A stretch of DNA of 64,000 nucleotides from Halichondria panicea. Its lineage: Eukaryota; Porifera; Demospongiae; Suberitida; Halichondriidae. Positions 1 through 11,508 of the stretch are shown here, piece by piece. Position 1 is the first letter of the stretch, and every line of letters starts with the position of its first letter. The stretch is from contig NC_087391.1 in assembly GCF_963675165.1 (NCBI RefSeq), positions 1,011,001 through 1,075,000 of the forward strand. Direction: 5' to 3'. The position numbers and the translations under genes were made by a program. Below the pieces are notes generated by a model. That model was not told where the DNA came from. It did no database searches and saw nothing but the letters and a program-made list of their open reading frames with translations.

Positions 1-430
1 CTATTCCAACAATTGCTCTCTGTCCAGTAAATAACTTTTCATCCACTTAACAATGTACTCATTGACGTGCATATACTGAAGGTGCTTCAAAAGAGCAACA
101 TGTGGGACGGAGTCAAAAGCTTTTTTGACATCAAAAAATACAATACATACCTCATATCCCCCGTCGACAGCCCTGCTCCAGTCATCAATCACTTGAATGA
201 GAGCTGACATGCACAATTGAACGTGACGACATAAAGCCCCATTGCCTTGGGGAAATTGGTGAATGTAATTTCATGTGCTCCTCCAGTAGTGCTTTCACGT
301 GTTTTCCAGGGTCTTGCTTACAACTGGTAGTATTGATATTGGCCGGTAGTTGTTGACAAGTGATGGATCACCACTCTTGGGTACGGGAACAACTCGTGCC
401 TTTTTCCATGCTGAAGAGTAGTTGCAAGAA
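1..430 (-). mobile_element. Decayed non-LTR retrotransposon, reverse transcriptase fragment
   Basis: Read on the minus strand, 430 to about 290 encodes the RT stretch KKARVVPVPKSGDPS followed by NNYRPISILP. After at least one frameshift, 216 to 1 encodes FFDVKKAFDSVPH. These are the conserved early RT blocks of non-LTR (LINE-type) elements, where the D of FFDVKKAFD is one of the metal-binding residues. The catalytic YADD block is not in the window. The open frame is broken and the element runs off the left edge, so it is a dead fragment. The clade cannot be assigned from this piece; the NYRPIS and KAFDSV blocks suit the CR1/Jockey/L2 groups. Confidence 0.85.
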
Positions 431-759
431 TGTGCCATTTGTACAAAATTTTACATGACATGATAGACTTTCCCAACCCACCGGTTGAAAGAAGAGTGAT
501 TGTCTACAATAGCCGCTCAGTTAATGGTCTCTCCCTGGTACCAATTAGATTTCGAACATCAATGTACCAATACTCATTCTTCCCACACGCTATAACTTTA
601 TGGAATAAACTTGTTAGTAAGTACAATATAGAAGATATTGTCACTGTCAGTGTGTTTAAATATTTTCTGTTTAGGGTGCACTTTACATCTAGCTATATTA
701 GCTAATTGTGTACATCCTATGCTATATGCTGAATTATTATAAAAAAAAAAAAAAAAAAA
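430..759 (+). mobile_element. 3' end of a second non-LTR retrotransposon with poly(A) tail
   Basis: A 91-codon frame (430-705) contains RSVNGLSLVPIRFRTSMY and SFFPHAITLWNKL, the typical post-RT C-terminal tail of LINE ORF2 proteins. A 19-base A-run (741-759) follows the stop. The poly(A) tail abuts the middle of NLR-A exon 1, so this 5'-truncated insertion sits inside that exon and is what removed the NLR-A promoter and start codon. The tail points right, while the RT fragment at 1-430 points left, so they are two different insertions. Confidence 0.8.
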
Positions 760-832
760 CAATGGAACACTTATTGTGGTGCTGGGCTTGTTGTACATTG
801 CAGTGGTCTTATTATCATTGTTAATATTGTCT

Positions 833-859
833 GGATATGTTGAATTGAACCCTGGTCCT
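833..859 (+). other. 2A-like motif, altered (GYVELNPGP), NLR-A
   Basis: The codons read GGA TAT GTT GAA TTG AAC CCT GGT CCT. Copies B, C and D have GAT where this copy has TAT (836-838), so the first Asp of the D-V-E-x-N-P-G-P consensus is replaced by Tyr. That Asp is strongly conserved in active 2A sequences, so ribosome skipping is expected to be weak or absent here. Confidence 0.85.
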
Positions 860-884
860 GGTAATACACCAGATAAAGAAACAG

Positions 885-2209
885 GTAGGCTATAAAAGCT
901 ACTAGTAATAATTATACTATTAGTTTAATATAGCATAATGATGGATTATATCTATTGTAGGCTAGGCCACACCAAATCTACTTGTTTCTCATTCAATGCG
1001 GTCTGGCAGCCGATATAATAATGTGTAACAATTATGTCATTTCCTTACAAAAAAAGCACAGAGCTATTACAAGACTATAATATAGTATATATAGTGGAAT
1101 CTTTGTTGGAACAGAACAAGGTAAACTACACACACTGACAGTGAAAAGAAAAGTCATTCACAATTAATTATATAATTATCATTAATAAATAGTGTTTAGA
1201 TCATTGTTTAGTAAGGCCAAGAGTATATGATAGAGAAAAGAGTATCGAACTTAGTACATCAGATGTATATATGCGGAAGAAATTAGATTACATCACCCAC
1301 GCTTGGATTGGTCAGTGTGCAAATTCCAAGCTTGTGACAGATACAGGAAGTCACATTACTCTCCGCATACATCTGCCAAGCCAACTTATTACATGCTTCA
1401 CGGGTTTCTTTTTGTGAAAGTCAAAACAACGAACCCACAACCATCCACTCCATACCCTTGTAAGGCTTATTTGTTACCACAACATACCAGTGCAGTTCGG
1501 GGAAGCCTAACAGACAGAAACTACCGTATATACAAATGTAGCAGGTAATTTTCAGTTATTTTCGTGGGAAAGCTGACCTCCACAAAAATGTTTCCCTGCG
1601 AAAACATAGGCGTGGTTTACCAGAACGCATGCAATGCAGTGCAAGCAATAAAGTCAAACAAAATTTTTTACTCACACATTTTTTTTACTACACGAAAATT
1701 ACCCGCTATATATGGTAGTTATTTCATGGATATTATTGCTGCTTGCACTGCAGGTAAAGGTAGTCGAGGTTGTTTCAGTCGTGGGTAAATATTCGTTGTC
1801 CAGTGTTCAACCACGAATATTTTGCCCCTAGGAAATTACCAGCTATATACTGTATCCACTCTCCCTTAATTTTTATAATTATTTTTTTACCGGCCTGCCT
1901 GGTCCATAAATTAGAAAGTTTGTGAAACGTGGAATTAAGTTAGCTTGGCCTACTTAATAATAGAACGTTGTGAACAGCTTCCTTATATACCTTGGATGGA
2001 GGTGTATGACATGTGTGTTCTGCACGGTCAATTTTAGTGGTGTTAAAAATCAAATGCTAGTGCGCAGCGCAGTAAGAAAATTTGCCTTCTAGGATTAATG
2101 CACAAGGGAAGAAATAGCAGTAGGATGGGAAACAAAAAATTAAATTTTTGGAGTGACCTAATACCTTGTGAAGGAACAAATTCAAAAACTGCTACCTTTA
2201 TTATTACAG
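885..2209. repeat. NLR-A intron 1 with MITE remnants
   Basis: This is the long first intron, shared in content with NLR-D intron 1 (43041-46867). It holds a partial copy of a palindromic MITE (about 1217-1380; the complete form is at 43351-43557) and a second inverted-repeat element (about 1539-1846) whose arms begin GCAGGTAATTTTC and end GGAAATTACCAGC. The short frames inside it are MITE sequence and show no protein similarity I recognise. The point near 1846 is the empty site of the palindrome inserted in NLR-D. Confidence 0.65.
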
Positions 2210-5200
2210 ATAAAGGAATTATTTTAAGTCTCGCAAACTTGAAAGACGTCATCAATCAGTTGTGGGATGCTCGTACTGAATGGTTCCAGATGGGAGTTAA
2301 TCTTGGGTTGAAACCAGTGGATCTGAAAGCCATTGAAATGAAGCATCGAGCTAGTCCTGACTTGAGTTTTCAAGATATGTTAAAAGTTTGGTTGAAAAAC
2401 ACCGAAAATGTAACGACGTGGAAAGACCTTTCGAATGCTTTACATGCTGTTGGAATGGTTAGAATGGCTACCGAGATAGAAAGAAAATACAATATCGTTC
2501 CCTTGAAAGAAATAGGTGAGTTGATTTATAGTAACACATCGTACTTAATTATTTTTATATAGGTCCCATAGTGGAAGATCATCTAATAAGCTCAGTGCGA
2601 GAGATAGTTCATTTGCCAATGGACGACTGGTTTGAAGTTGGGCTGAAACTTCAGCTTAGTGAGGAAGCTCTTAAGCAGATTGAGAGAGACTATTCCCAAC
2701 ATGAGAGGAGGAAAACAGAAATGCTATCAAGATGGTTTCAGTCCCACCCAGACGCATCATATGAAGAACTGATAAAAGCTCTTGCTTCAACTGGTAACAA
2801 GTCTGTGGCTGAGGAGCTTTGTTCCAAACAAGGTAAAGTACACATGTATAATTATAGTACGCCTGTAATGATGGCAGATGGTAGTGCATGTAGTAATTGA
2901 TTGTGTGATCATTACTTTTGTAGGTATTCCAGCAGAAATAGCAAAATATGAAATTGTTTCAAGGTATATAATGGAATACACTAGATACCTTAAAGAAATG
3001 TACTTAAGTGAGCCTATTATGCAAGAAGATCCATGGCCGCCTCCTCCAAGCGAGAAATTTACTAAACTTACTCTTATCATAAAAAGCCCTCTTACCAAAA
3101 AGGGAGAAGTTGGCAATAAGCTGGATTTGGAAAATATTTTCAAAGGCTTGGAGAAACCTTTTAAGATACTCATAGATGGAGATCCTGGCTCAGGAAAGTC
3201 AACTTTATGTAGGAAGATTGTTCACAATTGGTCTAAAGAGAAAATGGCTCAAGATTTTAACTTAACTGTTCTCGTCCCTTTAAGAGATCCAGAGATAGTT
3301 AACTCAAATAGAATCGACGATCTTTTCTACCACGATGATTCTGATCTTCAAATGAAAGTAGTGGAGCATGTTAGGAAAAATCAAGGTGCTAATGTTCTCC
3401 TCATATTTGATGGCTATGATGAGCTTTCTCACAAACAAAGAACGAAACACTCACTATTTCTACAAATCTTGCAAGGAAAAAAACTAGCGAAATGCTCTGT
3501 ACTTGTAACTTCCCGCCCTCATGCCTCACAAAAATTAGAGAGCTTGCATACTCTAAATCAACACATTGAATTATGGGGGTTTAGTGAATGTGACATCATG
3601 AGCTGTATTTCTTCATCAATACATGGCGAAGAAGGAAATAAACTGCAGTATCTGTTACGTTTTGAGAAGCCTGAGCTACTAAAAGTTTGTGAGAATCCTT
3701 TAATTTGTGCCATTATCATTTTTGTGTATAAACAAAAGAAATATGACTTACCACTAACCCTCACCGGAACTTATGAGTGCTTTATTTCGAATGTTCTCAC
3801 CAGGGAAGCAGACATACAAGGCATTGAATGTAAATCAATGCTCGAACCAGACCTTTTAAATTTATGCAAGCTTGCATATGAGAATAGCGTAAATGACAGA
3901 ATTGTACTTGAGGATGAAGAAATCAGAAAACTTATTGGTCAAAATTTTAAATCACTAGGACTACTCACTGCCTCTAAAGGCTTTATGAGTCGTGGCCGAA
4001 AACTGAATTATACTTTCACTCACCTGACGGTACAAGAATATCTAGCTGCTAAATGGATTCACGAAACGCTATCCCCAATGGATGCTAGTAATTTTTTAGC
4101 TTATAATGTGATGGATGATCGCCTTAGGTACACACTGCTTTTCCTAGCTGGTCAATCCAAACTACATCATCTGTCTTATGAAAAAGTCATTTGTGACAAA
4201 CAGCTAGATTTATTGACATTCAAGGAAACAACAGATCATAAGGCTTTTGTAACAAAAATAATGTTGATATATGAAGCTCAGAATACTGTATTGTGCCCTC
4301 TTTTATCATCAATGATTAAAGAGAGAGTACTAAAGATAATGGCATCTGGACTTAATGAAAAGTTATCCGCTTCTTTAGCTTTCTTCATTGACAAGAGTTG
4401 TTGTACGTGGGAGGTCGTTAATCTGATGCTCATTCATTCAAATTTTGTACAGTTTGTAAGGAATTTTAAAAGCACTAACAAGTTGACAACTGTAAAAAGC
4501 CTTGTTCTAAGGCACGAACCCATTTTCAGGGACTATGGCTGCTGTACTATTAACGACATAAATAGATTGTTATACCAACAAGCGTTCCGTAATGTGAACA
4601 GCTTGTCAGTTACAAGTCCAGTTGATGAAGAGGACTGTGTTAATTATCTGTACGTTGAGGAAAAACAATCTGCAGCAGTATTAATACTGCTAATAATGAT
4701 GGGAAAAATAAAACATTTATCTCTACAAGGAGTAGTTGGTGCTACCAGTGATATACTACCGCTTCATCGTTTAATCGCTAATAGTATGAACTGTCTTGAG
4801 TCTCTGGATATTAAGTCACCTGAGCTCAGCCTTGAAATCATTATGGCGTTGGGTCTAGCAGCTCTTAGACGCTTTCAAACCATGAAAAGTATGTCATTGC
4901 AAATAGTTCTCCCATCTGAAAAAGAACATGACGTCGGCACCACAATAGAAAATATCATTGGAAACTTTTTCTACCTTGACTCTCTCGTTTTAAGATCATA
5001 TCGTAATACAAAGGATATTTATGGTATTTATAATTTCAGCCCAACATTGTCTCATTTTTTATATGGGATTGCTATAAACCGTACTTTGCAAAGAGTAACC
5101 CTAGGAGATATGGATTTTGATCCAAAAGGTGTGTCTTATATTCTTCAAAACAACCACACATTACACACGTTTAATCTCATCTTTGTTGAGCTGACTAAAG

Positions 5201-6121
5201 AACTAATTTTCTCACTAAGCACTGGCTTAAAGAAGAATAATACCTTAAGAAATCTTTGTCTTATAGATTTTCAAGATCGGACTGTTAGATTAGGCACTGC
5301 TATATCTTTTGCAACCAGCAATGCTAGATTCGCTGCTGCATTAGCACGCGTTTCTGATTCAGAAATGGATATCGAAGCAAAACCCGAAAATCCCTATCAT
5401 CTTCTTCTGGATTCAATTGTTACCAGTAGATTGCAGTCAGTAATATTAGATTTTGAACCTGGAAAATTCACCTATAATTCTGCCGAATTTTTTAAGAATT
5501 TAATCCGAATGCTCATCAAGGACAAAACCTTAACACGATTCACTCTAAATGACTCGTACTACTCTGAAGAACATTTAGCTGAAATTGCTCGAGCTCTTGT
5601 GATCAATGGAAGAAGAAATGAAATTGATCTTACACTTGGGAATAGTCTAACGCCATCTATTTATTCCAGAACTTCTCATTCACCATTGCTGACAATGGTT
5701 GGAAATAGACGTATTGGGGATTACAATCTCCCTATAGTACAGGACCAAGAGTTGCTAATTCAACAAAACGTGGACGAGTTTAAGGAAATTATGTTGAAAA
5801 ACATGCTAAAGACACTTGTGTTTATTTTGGCCATACGTAAACAAAAACAAGATAAAATTTTAGAGCAACTAAGCTTTGATTTGTTAACGTATTCTATTCT
5901 GAAAGTTCTTCATAAACGCATCCACAGACAAACGGTATTCCTCGATATGTGGAAAGAAACGAGGATGCTAAGAAGTCTGCTGAACACTCTCTCATTCATT
6001 CTAATGCTGCGTAAACAGAGACAACAAGTATTCCTTGATACCCTTAGGTACCATGTCATGTACATTCCAGAATAGATCATTAAAAATTGTATTCAAAGTT
6101 TGTGTGTATAAACATGTATAA

Positions 6122-7595
6122 TTAGTTTGTCTTTGGAGGTGTGTTCGGCTGGTTGTCAGGGTGTGACTTGTGATAGGCCTCCAGAGTCTCCAAAGCAGAG
6201 CACACTCTAGTGATGGTCGGGTACACACTCATCTCAACTTTGAACTTGGGAGGGGGGTGAATTGATGTTGGACGTTGGCTGTTAAGCAAACAAAGAACTA
6301 TAGCCATGCATAATTTAGAACCAAGGGAGCTAGTAGATCCATGCACTTTCTGTTTATATACCCTTGACAGAATGTACTGTATACTTATTATTGAATAATA
6401 TAATAATTATGGCATAAACTTTCAATTCATTTTTCCTGCTCAGGCAATAATATAGGATATAGGAAAGAGTCACTCATCTATAGGCTTAAGAACTAGGAAT
6501 GGCAAGTTAAAAAAGATGCACGTACCTTTTAGCGTTATTCACTTGAGGGACAAGACAGACGTCCGCCATTGTCACCTGAGGGGATACACAGTTCCCTATC
6601 AGTGGCAGTGTAAACACACTCACCTCATCCCCCACACAATACTTCCCAGCCGTCTTCTGAAGCACCAGCTCCAAACCTGTACGTGAATGTGATTAAGAAA
6701 TAGGTCTATCGATCATTACTACCACTCCTGTTACTATGCATACATGCACAATCATAATGACTACACTAAAACTAAACTCACTGTCAAATCCTTTGGTGAT
6801 CCAGTGCTTGCCCCACTCTGATTTATTTTCATCTCCAACATACCTTAGATTCTAAGATTATAACATAGTTTAATTTAGTAACCATAAATACTTGTATCGG
6901 CTGGATCCCACCAGCAATAATATTATTAATATTAATATTAGTAGTTATTGGGTATTGACCTGACTTGAGAAAACACATGGATACCAATAGGGGTGCCCAT
7001 GCATAGTATAGTATGTAAGAAGAGAAAAGTGTTGAACTACTGATAACTCTACACACACAAAGTAACATGACTCGCACGTGATGAAGTATTCTAGTAATTT
7101 CTTAGTAAATGTTAACCGTGAGGATGTGGTAATTTACATATGATTCTAGCTAGTCGTTGCATTCAACGTTCAGAGCTGCTCACTGCACACTGATAGGAGA
7201 CAAATCATCTAAATAGAGACAATACTCGGGTTAGTTGGTCCTCTTCACTTGCATTCTTTATTCACTGTTAACAAATTCTATGCGTTGTGTAATGGATGTG
7301 CAACTACAAGCTTGTGCAAACGTCATCAATTCCGAGTTGCGCATGTGCCAATTGACTGGATGTAATGTTACTTTGTGTACAGTTTTCGTGTAGAGCTATC
7401 AGTAGTTCGACACTGATTAATATTACAATGGTCACCTCACCTTTGCTCTCTTGGCAGGGTATCTGTGGGGAACGAGGTACGGTGGGCCTCTCGTCTCATC
7501 AAGGTACTCGATAATGACCAGCTGGGTGGGTGAGGGGATGAACGTGATATAGTATAAATGAGTAGTTAACGTACAGACTCTGTGAGGACTAGTTA
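6122..7595 (-). pseudogene. GSTZ1-A: truncated maleylacetoacetate isomerase copy
   Basis: Minus-strand exon relics match the intact GSTZ1 at 53270-54880. The C-terminal exon (about 6245-6122) ends HPDNQPNTPPKTN. Exon 9 ([11 protein letters not shown]) lies near 6570-6525, exon 8 ([17 protein letters not shown]) near 6677-6623, exon 7 near 6850-6782, exon 5 near 7515-7440, and a stub of exon 4 (LVLTES) near 7590. Exons 1 to 3 are missing. The acceptor of the last exon changed from CCCAG|G to CCCAAG, which removes one base from the frame, and exon 6 is disrupted. It is convergent with NLR-A, 47 bp from its stop codon. Confidence 0.85.
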
Positions 7596-7599
7596 CTTC

Positions 7600-7794
7600 T
7601 TCTAGCTCTGTTTAGCGAGGCAGTTCAAGGAGGCCCTCCAGACAGCTATATATAGGTGCCAGCTATATAGGAAGCTTAAGAGTGGTAGATTTTTCTTATA
7701 CATTAGAGTGAATAACTTCCCGAGTGTCGAGTCTAAGCATTAAAAACTTGAGTGATCATTATAACTAGGGTGACACAAGGTGTCATGGGGCGAG
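7600..7794. other. Unit spacer, no gene seen
   Basis: This sequence follows the GSTZ1 truncation point and is shared with 30845-30990 and 38600-38760 (CTAGCTCTGTTTAGC, then GAATAACTTCC). It is part of the duplicated unit. I see no coding signal. Confidence 0.6.
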
Positions 7795-8370
7795 CGTGAG
7801 CGCAGTACAGGTGGTTCACATCTATGTGTTGTGAATACCTATGCCTGTCTTGTTCCAAGCGTGCCTGTCTGGCCTCAGGAGTCTCTGTAGAAAAAAAAAC
7901 ACTGGCTTATCATCATGAACGCCACTTGTCAGTGGCACTTGCCCGAGGCTCTGCTGGTTTGAGTTGAAGCAGCCATTTGATGTAGGCGTGCCTGTCTGGC
8001 CTCAGGAGTATCTCAGTGTAATGAAAATTACACTGGCTTATATCACCTATACGCCGCCTGTACTTACCTGAAGCTCTGCTGGTTTGGGTGGAAGCAGCCA
8101 TTTGCTGTAGGCGTGCCTGCCTGGCCTCAGGAGTCTCTGTGTCCCGTCTCAGTTGCTGGGATGCATCCGGTTACCTTGAATCTTGAGTGCCCTGTGCTTT
8201 TCTCTGCGTTTGGCTAGCCTGACTTTTTTCTCTACAGCTGTTTCTTGGGCTCTTGCTTGTCTGTGTCGATCCCTCCTTATTCGAAGTCTTTCTTGTTTGC
8301 TTTCGTTGTCAGGATTCATTTTACGAAACTTTTTCTTATGCCTCCAGTGCAAAATACACGAGGAATACAC
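7795..8370 (-). pseudogene. Decayed gene fragment with STPR-like 23-residue repeats
   Basis: The 5' part (8370-8149) encodes a very basic segment, QERLRIRRDRHRQARAQ, then VRLAKRREKHRALK. Downstream, three related pieces encode TPEARQARLQQMAASTQTSR, TPEARQARLHQMAA and ETPEARQARLEQDRHRYSQ. The ETPExRxARL...R pattern resembles STPR (score-and-three peptide) repeats, which occur in DNA-binding proteins and in many transposon-encoded proteins of invertebrates. The pieces are in different frames, and AG and GTAAGT sites flank some of them, so they may be duplicated exons or one decayed frame. I do not assign a function. Confidence 0.45.
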
Positions 8371-8426
8371 TAAATTGGTAAGGATCGCGTGTGTAAAAAC
8401 CGGCTATCAGGCCGACCGTACCATTA

Positions 8427-10182
8427 GGCCACTCCAAGTGATACGCTGGTTTCTGGTCCACCGCCCGCATCAGATTTTATTCTTGGATTTCTATCCCATT
8501 ATCATTAGCACGGTAGTGCTAATAGTAGGGTTGGGTCGAAAACAGCAAAAAGGCCCCCTCTGGATCTCACCCAAGACACAAGACACAGTTATTTTGAGTT
8601 TATATATCTGTTGCCCATATCATTTGTGACATTTGTGTGAAATATGAACTAAATTGAACATTGTATGAAAAAGTTATAAAAACAGCAAAAGTAAAAAAAC
8701 AACAACTTTTTGTCATTCTTCTCCTCACGTTCTTCCGCGAGATAATGTAGAGAACTGTAGCTCCACAGCACAAACTAGACACATATCAGCCGTCTTGGGT
8801 ACGTCCCGAACTAATCGCTTTCCTTCGAAGTTAAATTTGCTAGGGTGTATGATATGGCTTCTTTAATAGGTGCAGAGGTCAGTTCGCCATTGTTTTCCTA
8901 CTGAGCATGCTCAGACATAGCAGACAGCATGGCCACACCCCTCTTATCTTAGCAACCCTTGAGCAGTTAAGGTCTATAGCAACAGTAGTGTTTTGCACTG
9001 TCGATTCTTACCGCTCCAGTTAATGCTCGCAAGTGAAGCTCTTCATTGCATTCTGAGCGTGCCTGCTCTGAGCTAGCTTGTGATAATAAATTATTGTATG
9101 CATAAGACCAAAAAACTTCATGAAAATTATCATAACAGACACAAACTGCAACAGTGCAAATAAAAATTCAGTACAGTTAGCTAGATCTAGCTCTTTTTTA
9201 TCATAGTAAAGGTGGATTGCCACCTACTGAAGATATTTGATCTATATATGGTACCTGTGAAGAAAAAAGTGTAGATACAAACAAGTGTAAAAAAACATTT
9301 GTGAAAAAAATTATGGTGAGAAGTAGGGTAGCATGTTGGATGAGCTGCTCAAAAGGATGTGAACAAGATGGGTAACCCTAAAAGGAACGCCCATTAGAAT
9401 AGACACAAAACGTAATTACTTAAAATATTGTATGTGGTTTCCCAGGACTATTTATAAAATAACGCATGCATGCAGTGAAAAAATTTTACAAACAAGTGCA
9501 AAAAACATTTTGTGAAAAAATGGGGAAGAGTAGGGTTGGAAGAGCATGTGCACTGAAGTAACAAAAAGTTCGAAAACAAGATTGTGGGTTGGTATAGTCT
9601 TGCATGCTCCAACTAGTTGAGGGTGGGGCACGATCTTTAACAGTTGGGTCCAGCACTACTTCGAGTTTTGGGTGGGCAGGGCTCATCTCAATTAATTTTA
9701 CACCTAGTGTTTCGGTGCTGTAACAGAAAGAAACGTTAATTTGAAAAAGCCTCATTCAAAGCGTCATTATGTAGAAACACATACAAGTTGATGGTCAAAT
9801 AGGTGATCGAGCGTCTCAAATAAAGAAAGAGGTGTAACGAGAAGTAGTGCTGGACCCAACTGTTAAAGATCGTGCCCCACCCTCAACTAGTTGGAGCATG
9901 CAAGACTATACCAACCCACAATCTTGTTTTCGAACTTTTTGTTACTTCAGTGCACATGCTCTTCCAACCCTACTCTTCCCCATTTTTTCACAAAATGTTT
10001 TTTGCACTTGTTTCTACTACGCATGCGCATAATGGTCCATGCGGTACAAAATAATGATATTCATTTGCAAAATAATGAGTTCATAAAGTGAAATTGATAA
10101 TGACATAATGAGAAAAGCCGCCCGCCCGCATGCAATTAGAAAAACTTCAGGACCAGAAACCAGATTGTCACTTGGAGTGGCC
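8427..10182. mobile_element. PIF/Harbinger-like non-autonomous element (TTA target duplication)
   Basis: The ends form terminal inverted repeats of about 33 bp starting GGCCACTCCAAGTGA and differing at about four positions. TTA flanks both sides (8424-8426 and 10183-10185), which is the 3-bp target duplication of PIF/Harbinger elements. No transposase frame is visible inside. The interior holds a nested inverted repeat at 9491-10013. Confidence 0.7.
9491..10013. repeat. Nested foldback element, arms about 172 bp
   Basis: The left arm (9491-9662) and right arm (9841-10013) are near-perfect reverse complements around a spacer of about 180 bp. The arms begin AACAAGTGCAAAAAACATTT and end at CAGCACTACTTC. 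Identical short frames read from both arms are a consequence of the palindrome. A diverged third copy of the arm start lies near 9280-9345. Confidence 0.8.
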
Positions 10183-10190
10183 TTACCATA

Positions 10191-10224
10191 ACATACATAC
10201 ATACATACATACATACATACATAC
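10191..10224. repeat. (CATA)n microsatellite
   Basis: About eight tandem CATA units lie directly after the right end of the TTA-flanked element. Confidence 0.9.
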
Positions 10225-10249
10225 AGAGAAATTGTCTACCGAGGTCACT

Positions 10250-10759
10250 AAGATAAGGCTCGCTACGCTCGCCCCAATTATAGCTTCTTTATTTTCAGCA
10301 ATGTAGAACAAAAAGGCAAGACTTTGTAGCAGATGATATGCCTGGTCCATATTATCACACTAACAACCCACAAGAACACATCATGTAACATCTGTAGCCT
10401 AATTACAGTGTAGTGTGTTGTCAGCTGCTTATCTCTAATGACTTGGCTTGACACAATAAAGGGCGTAAGCCAAAACAGGACTCAGTCATCTTTGCGGCAC
10501 ATAGCCTCGTTCCCAGGCCGACTTGTCTCTAAAATAACGCTAGGTCGGGACCTAGTTGGGCGTAGTCCAACTAGTCGTGACCTAGCATTATTTGCACAAT
10601 GATGTAACATGGACTGTATACAATTTCAGAATAAAAATAGTAGGCCTGTACGTGTTTATTGACAGTATCCACATATATACGGATTACCCCCCTTTTTTGA
10701 CTCGGTAATGTATGTGCACCAAGCGACTGATCTGAGTTTCGAGGGCGGCCTTGAATTGA
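10250..10759. other. Unit spacer leading to the LC3-like exon
   Basis: This stretch (from about AGCTTCTTTATTTTCAGC) is nearly identical to 30990-31490 and related to 38760-39780, so it belongs to the duplicated unit. It ends at GGCCTTGAATTGA, where the 10760-15871 block interrupts it. No gene is seen. Confidence 0.65.
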
Positions 10760-11165
10760 CTCATTGCATCTTCGCTATGTATGGGAGGTGACCAGTGCCA
10801 AAACCTCCAGCTCTTTTTATTTAGTACTAAAATCATTTGCATAGTGAAGTTCTACATACAAATGACGCGCTCTCTCTTACTTGCATGGTGAAGTTCTACA
10901 TACAAATGATACTCTCGCATTTGCATAGTTAATTTGCTAGACTGGAAACTACTCAGTCCCCTTTTCACCTAAGAAAAGGCTCAGGGGAGAGAGAGTAATC
11001 TTTTTTAACTCCGTTATTGGACACGCCCACTTATGTGACCAAAAAGGATTGCCACATGAGCGAACGTGTCCAACACGTACTAGTTGATATGTTAATTAAA
11101 ATGTCCGTCTATACTATAATTAGATCATGTTTGTCATAAATACTGCAATCTGATTGGTTAGAGGA

Positions 11166-11262
11166 AATGTTCTATCCAATTTAGAAAATCATGTACTTCA
11201 ATAGAAAATCATGTACTTCAATAGAAAATCATGTACTTCACTTAGAAAATCATGTAGCAAAG
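11166..11262. repeat. 20-bp tandem repeat
   Basis: The unit TAGAAAATCATGTACTTCAA is repeated three times, with a partial fourth copy. It lies inside the foldback element. Confidence 0.85.
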
Positions 11263-11324
11263 ATTAGATAAGAACATTCAAATCTGATTGGCTAAATACT
11301 CATGGTTGCTATGATCTAAAATGC

Positions 11325-11460
11325 TTAGACACTGTTTAGGAAGTTTCCACATGATTTAGAAGTCCTCAGGGCTAGTAGAACCCTCACTGCGTTCGGGATA
11401 CTACAACCAGCCCTTTGGGCTTCTAAATTATGTAGAAACTTCCTAAACAGTGTCTAACTA
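11325..11460. repeat. Hairpin of about 49-bp arms
   Basis: TTAGACACTGTTTAGGAAGT on the left is answered by ACTTCCTAAACAGTGTCTAA on the right, with a few mismatches farther in. The loop is about 38 bp. Confidence 0.8.
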
Positions 11461-11508
11461 TTATGTATAGGATAGACTACACCTAAGAGTAGAATATGCG
11501 TCTATGTA

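Larger units (their letters stand above)
762..6075 (+). pseudogene. NLR-A: Death-Death-NACHT-LRR gene, 5' end lost
   Basis: An intracellular NLR receptor homologue whose first exon is cut by a retrotransposon. Exon 1 remnant is about 762-884 (donor GTAGGC at 885), exon 2 is 2210-2515 (Death domain 1), exon 3 is 2563-2832 (Death domain 2), and exon 4 is 2924-6075 (NACHT, degenerate LRRs, helical tail). All junctions are phase 1. Exons 2 to 4 are open throughout. In exon 4 the Walker A motif GDPGSGKST lies at 3178-3204 and the Walker B motif LLIFDGYDEL at about 3397-3426, with VLVTSRPHA after it. The linker before NACHT reads KSPLTKKGEVGNK, unlike KTKNGNDSNE in the other copies. The leader, start codon and CRE-bearing promoter are absent, and the 2A motif reads GYVELNPGP instead of GDVELNPGP. 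The long open exons mean it may have been lost recently, or may be transcribed from another promoter. Confidence 0.85.

Noticed and set aside
8183-8629. 148-codon plus-strand frame
   Set aside because: Opposite strand of the STPR-like fragment and then the inverted-repeat end of the TTA-flanked element; it crosses the insertion border.
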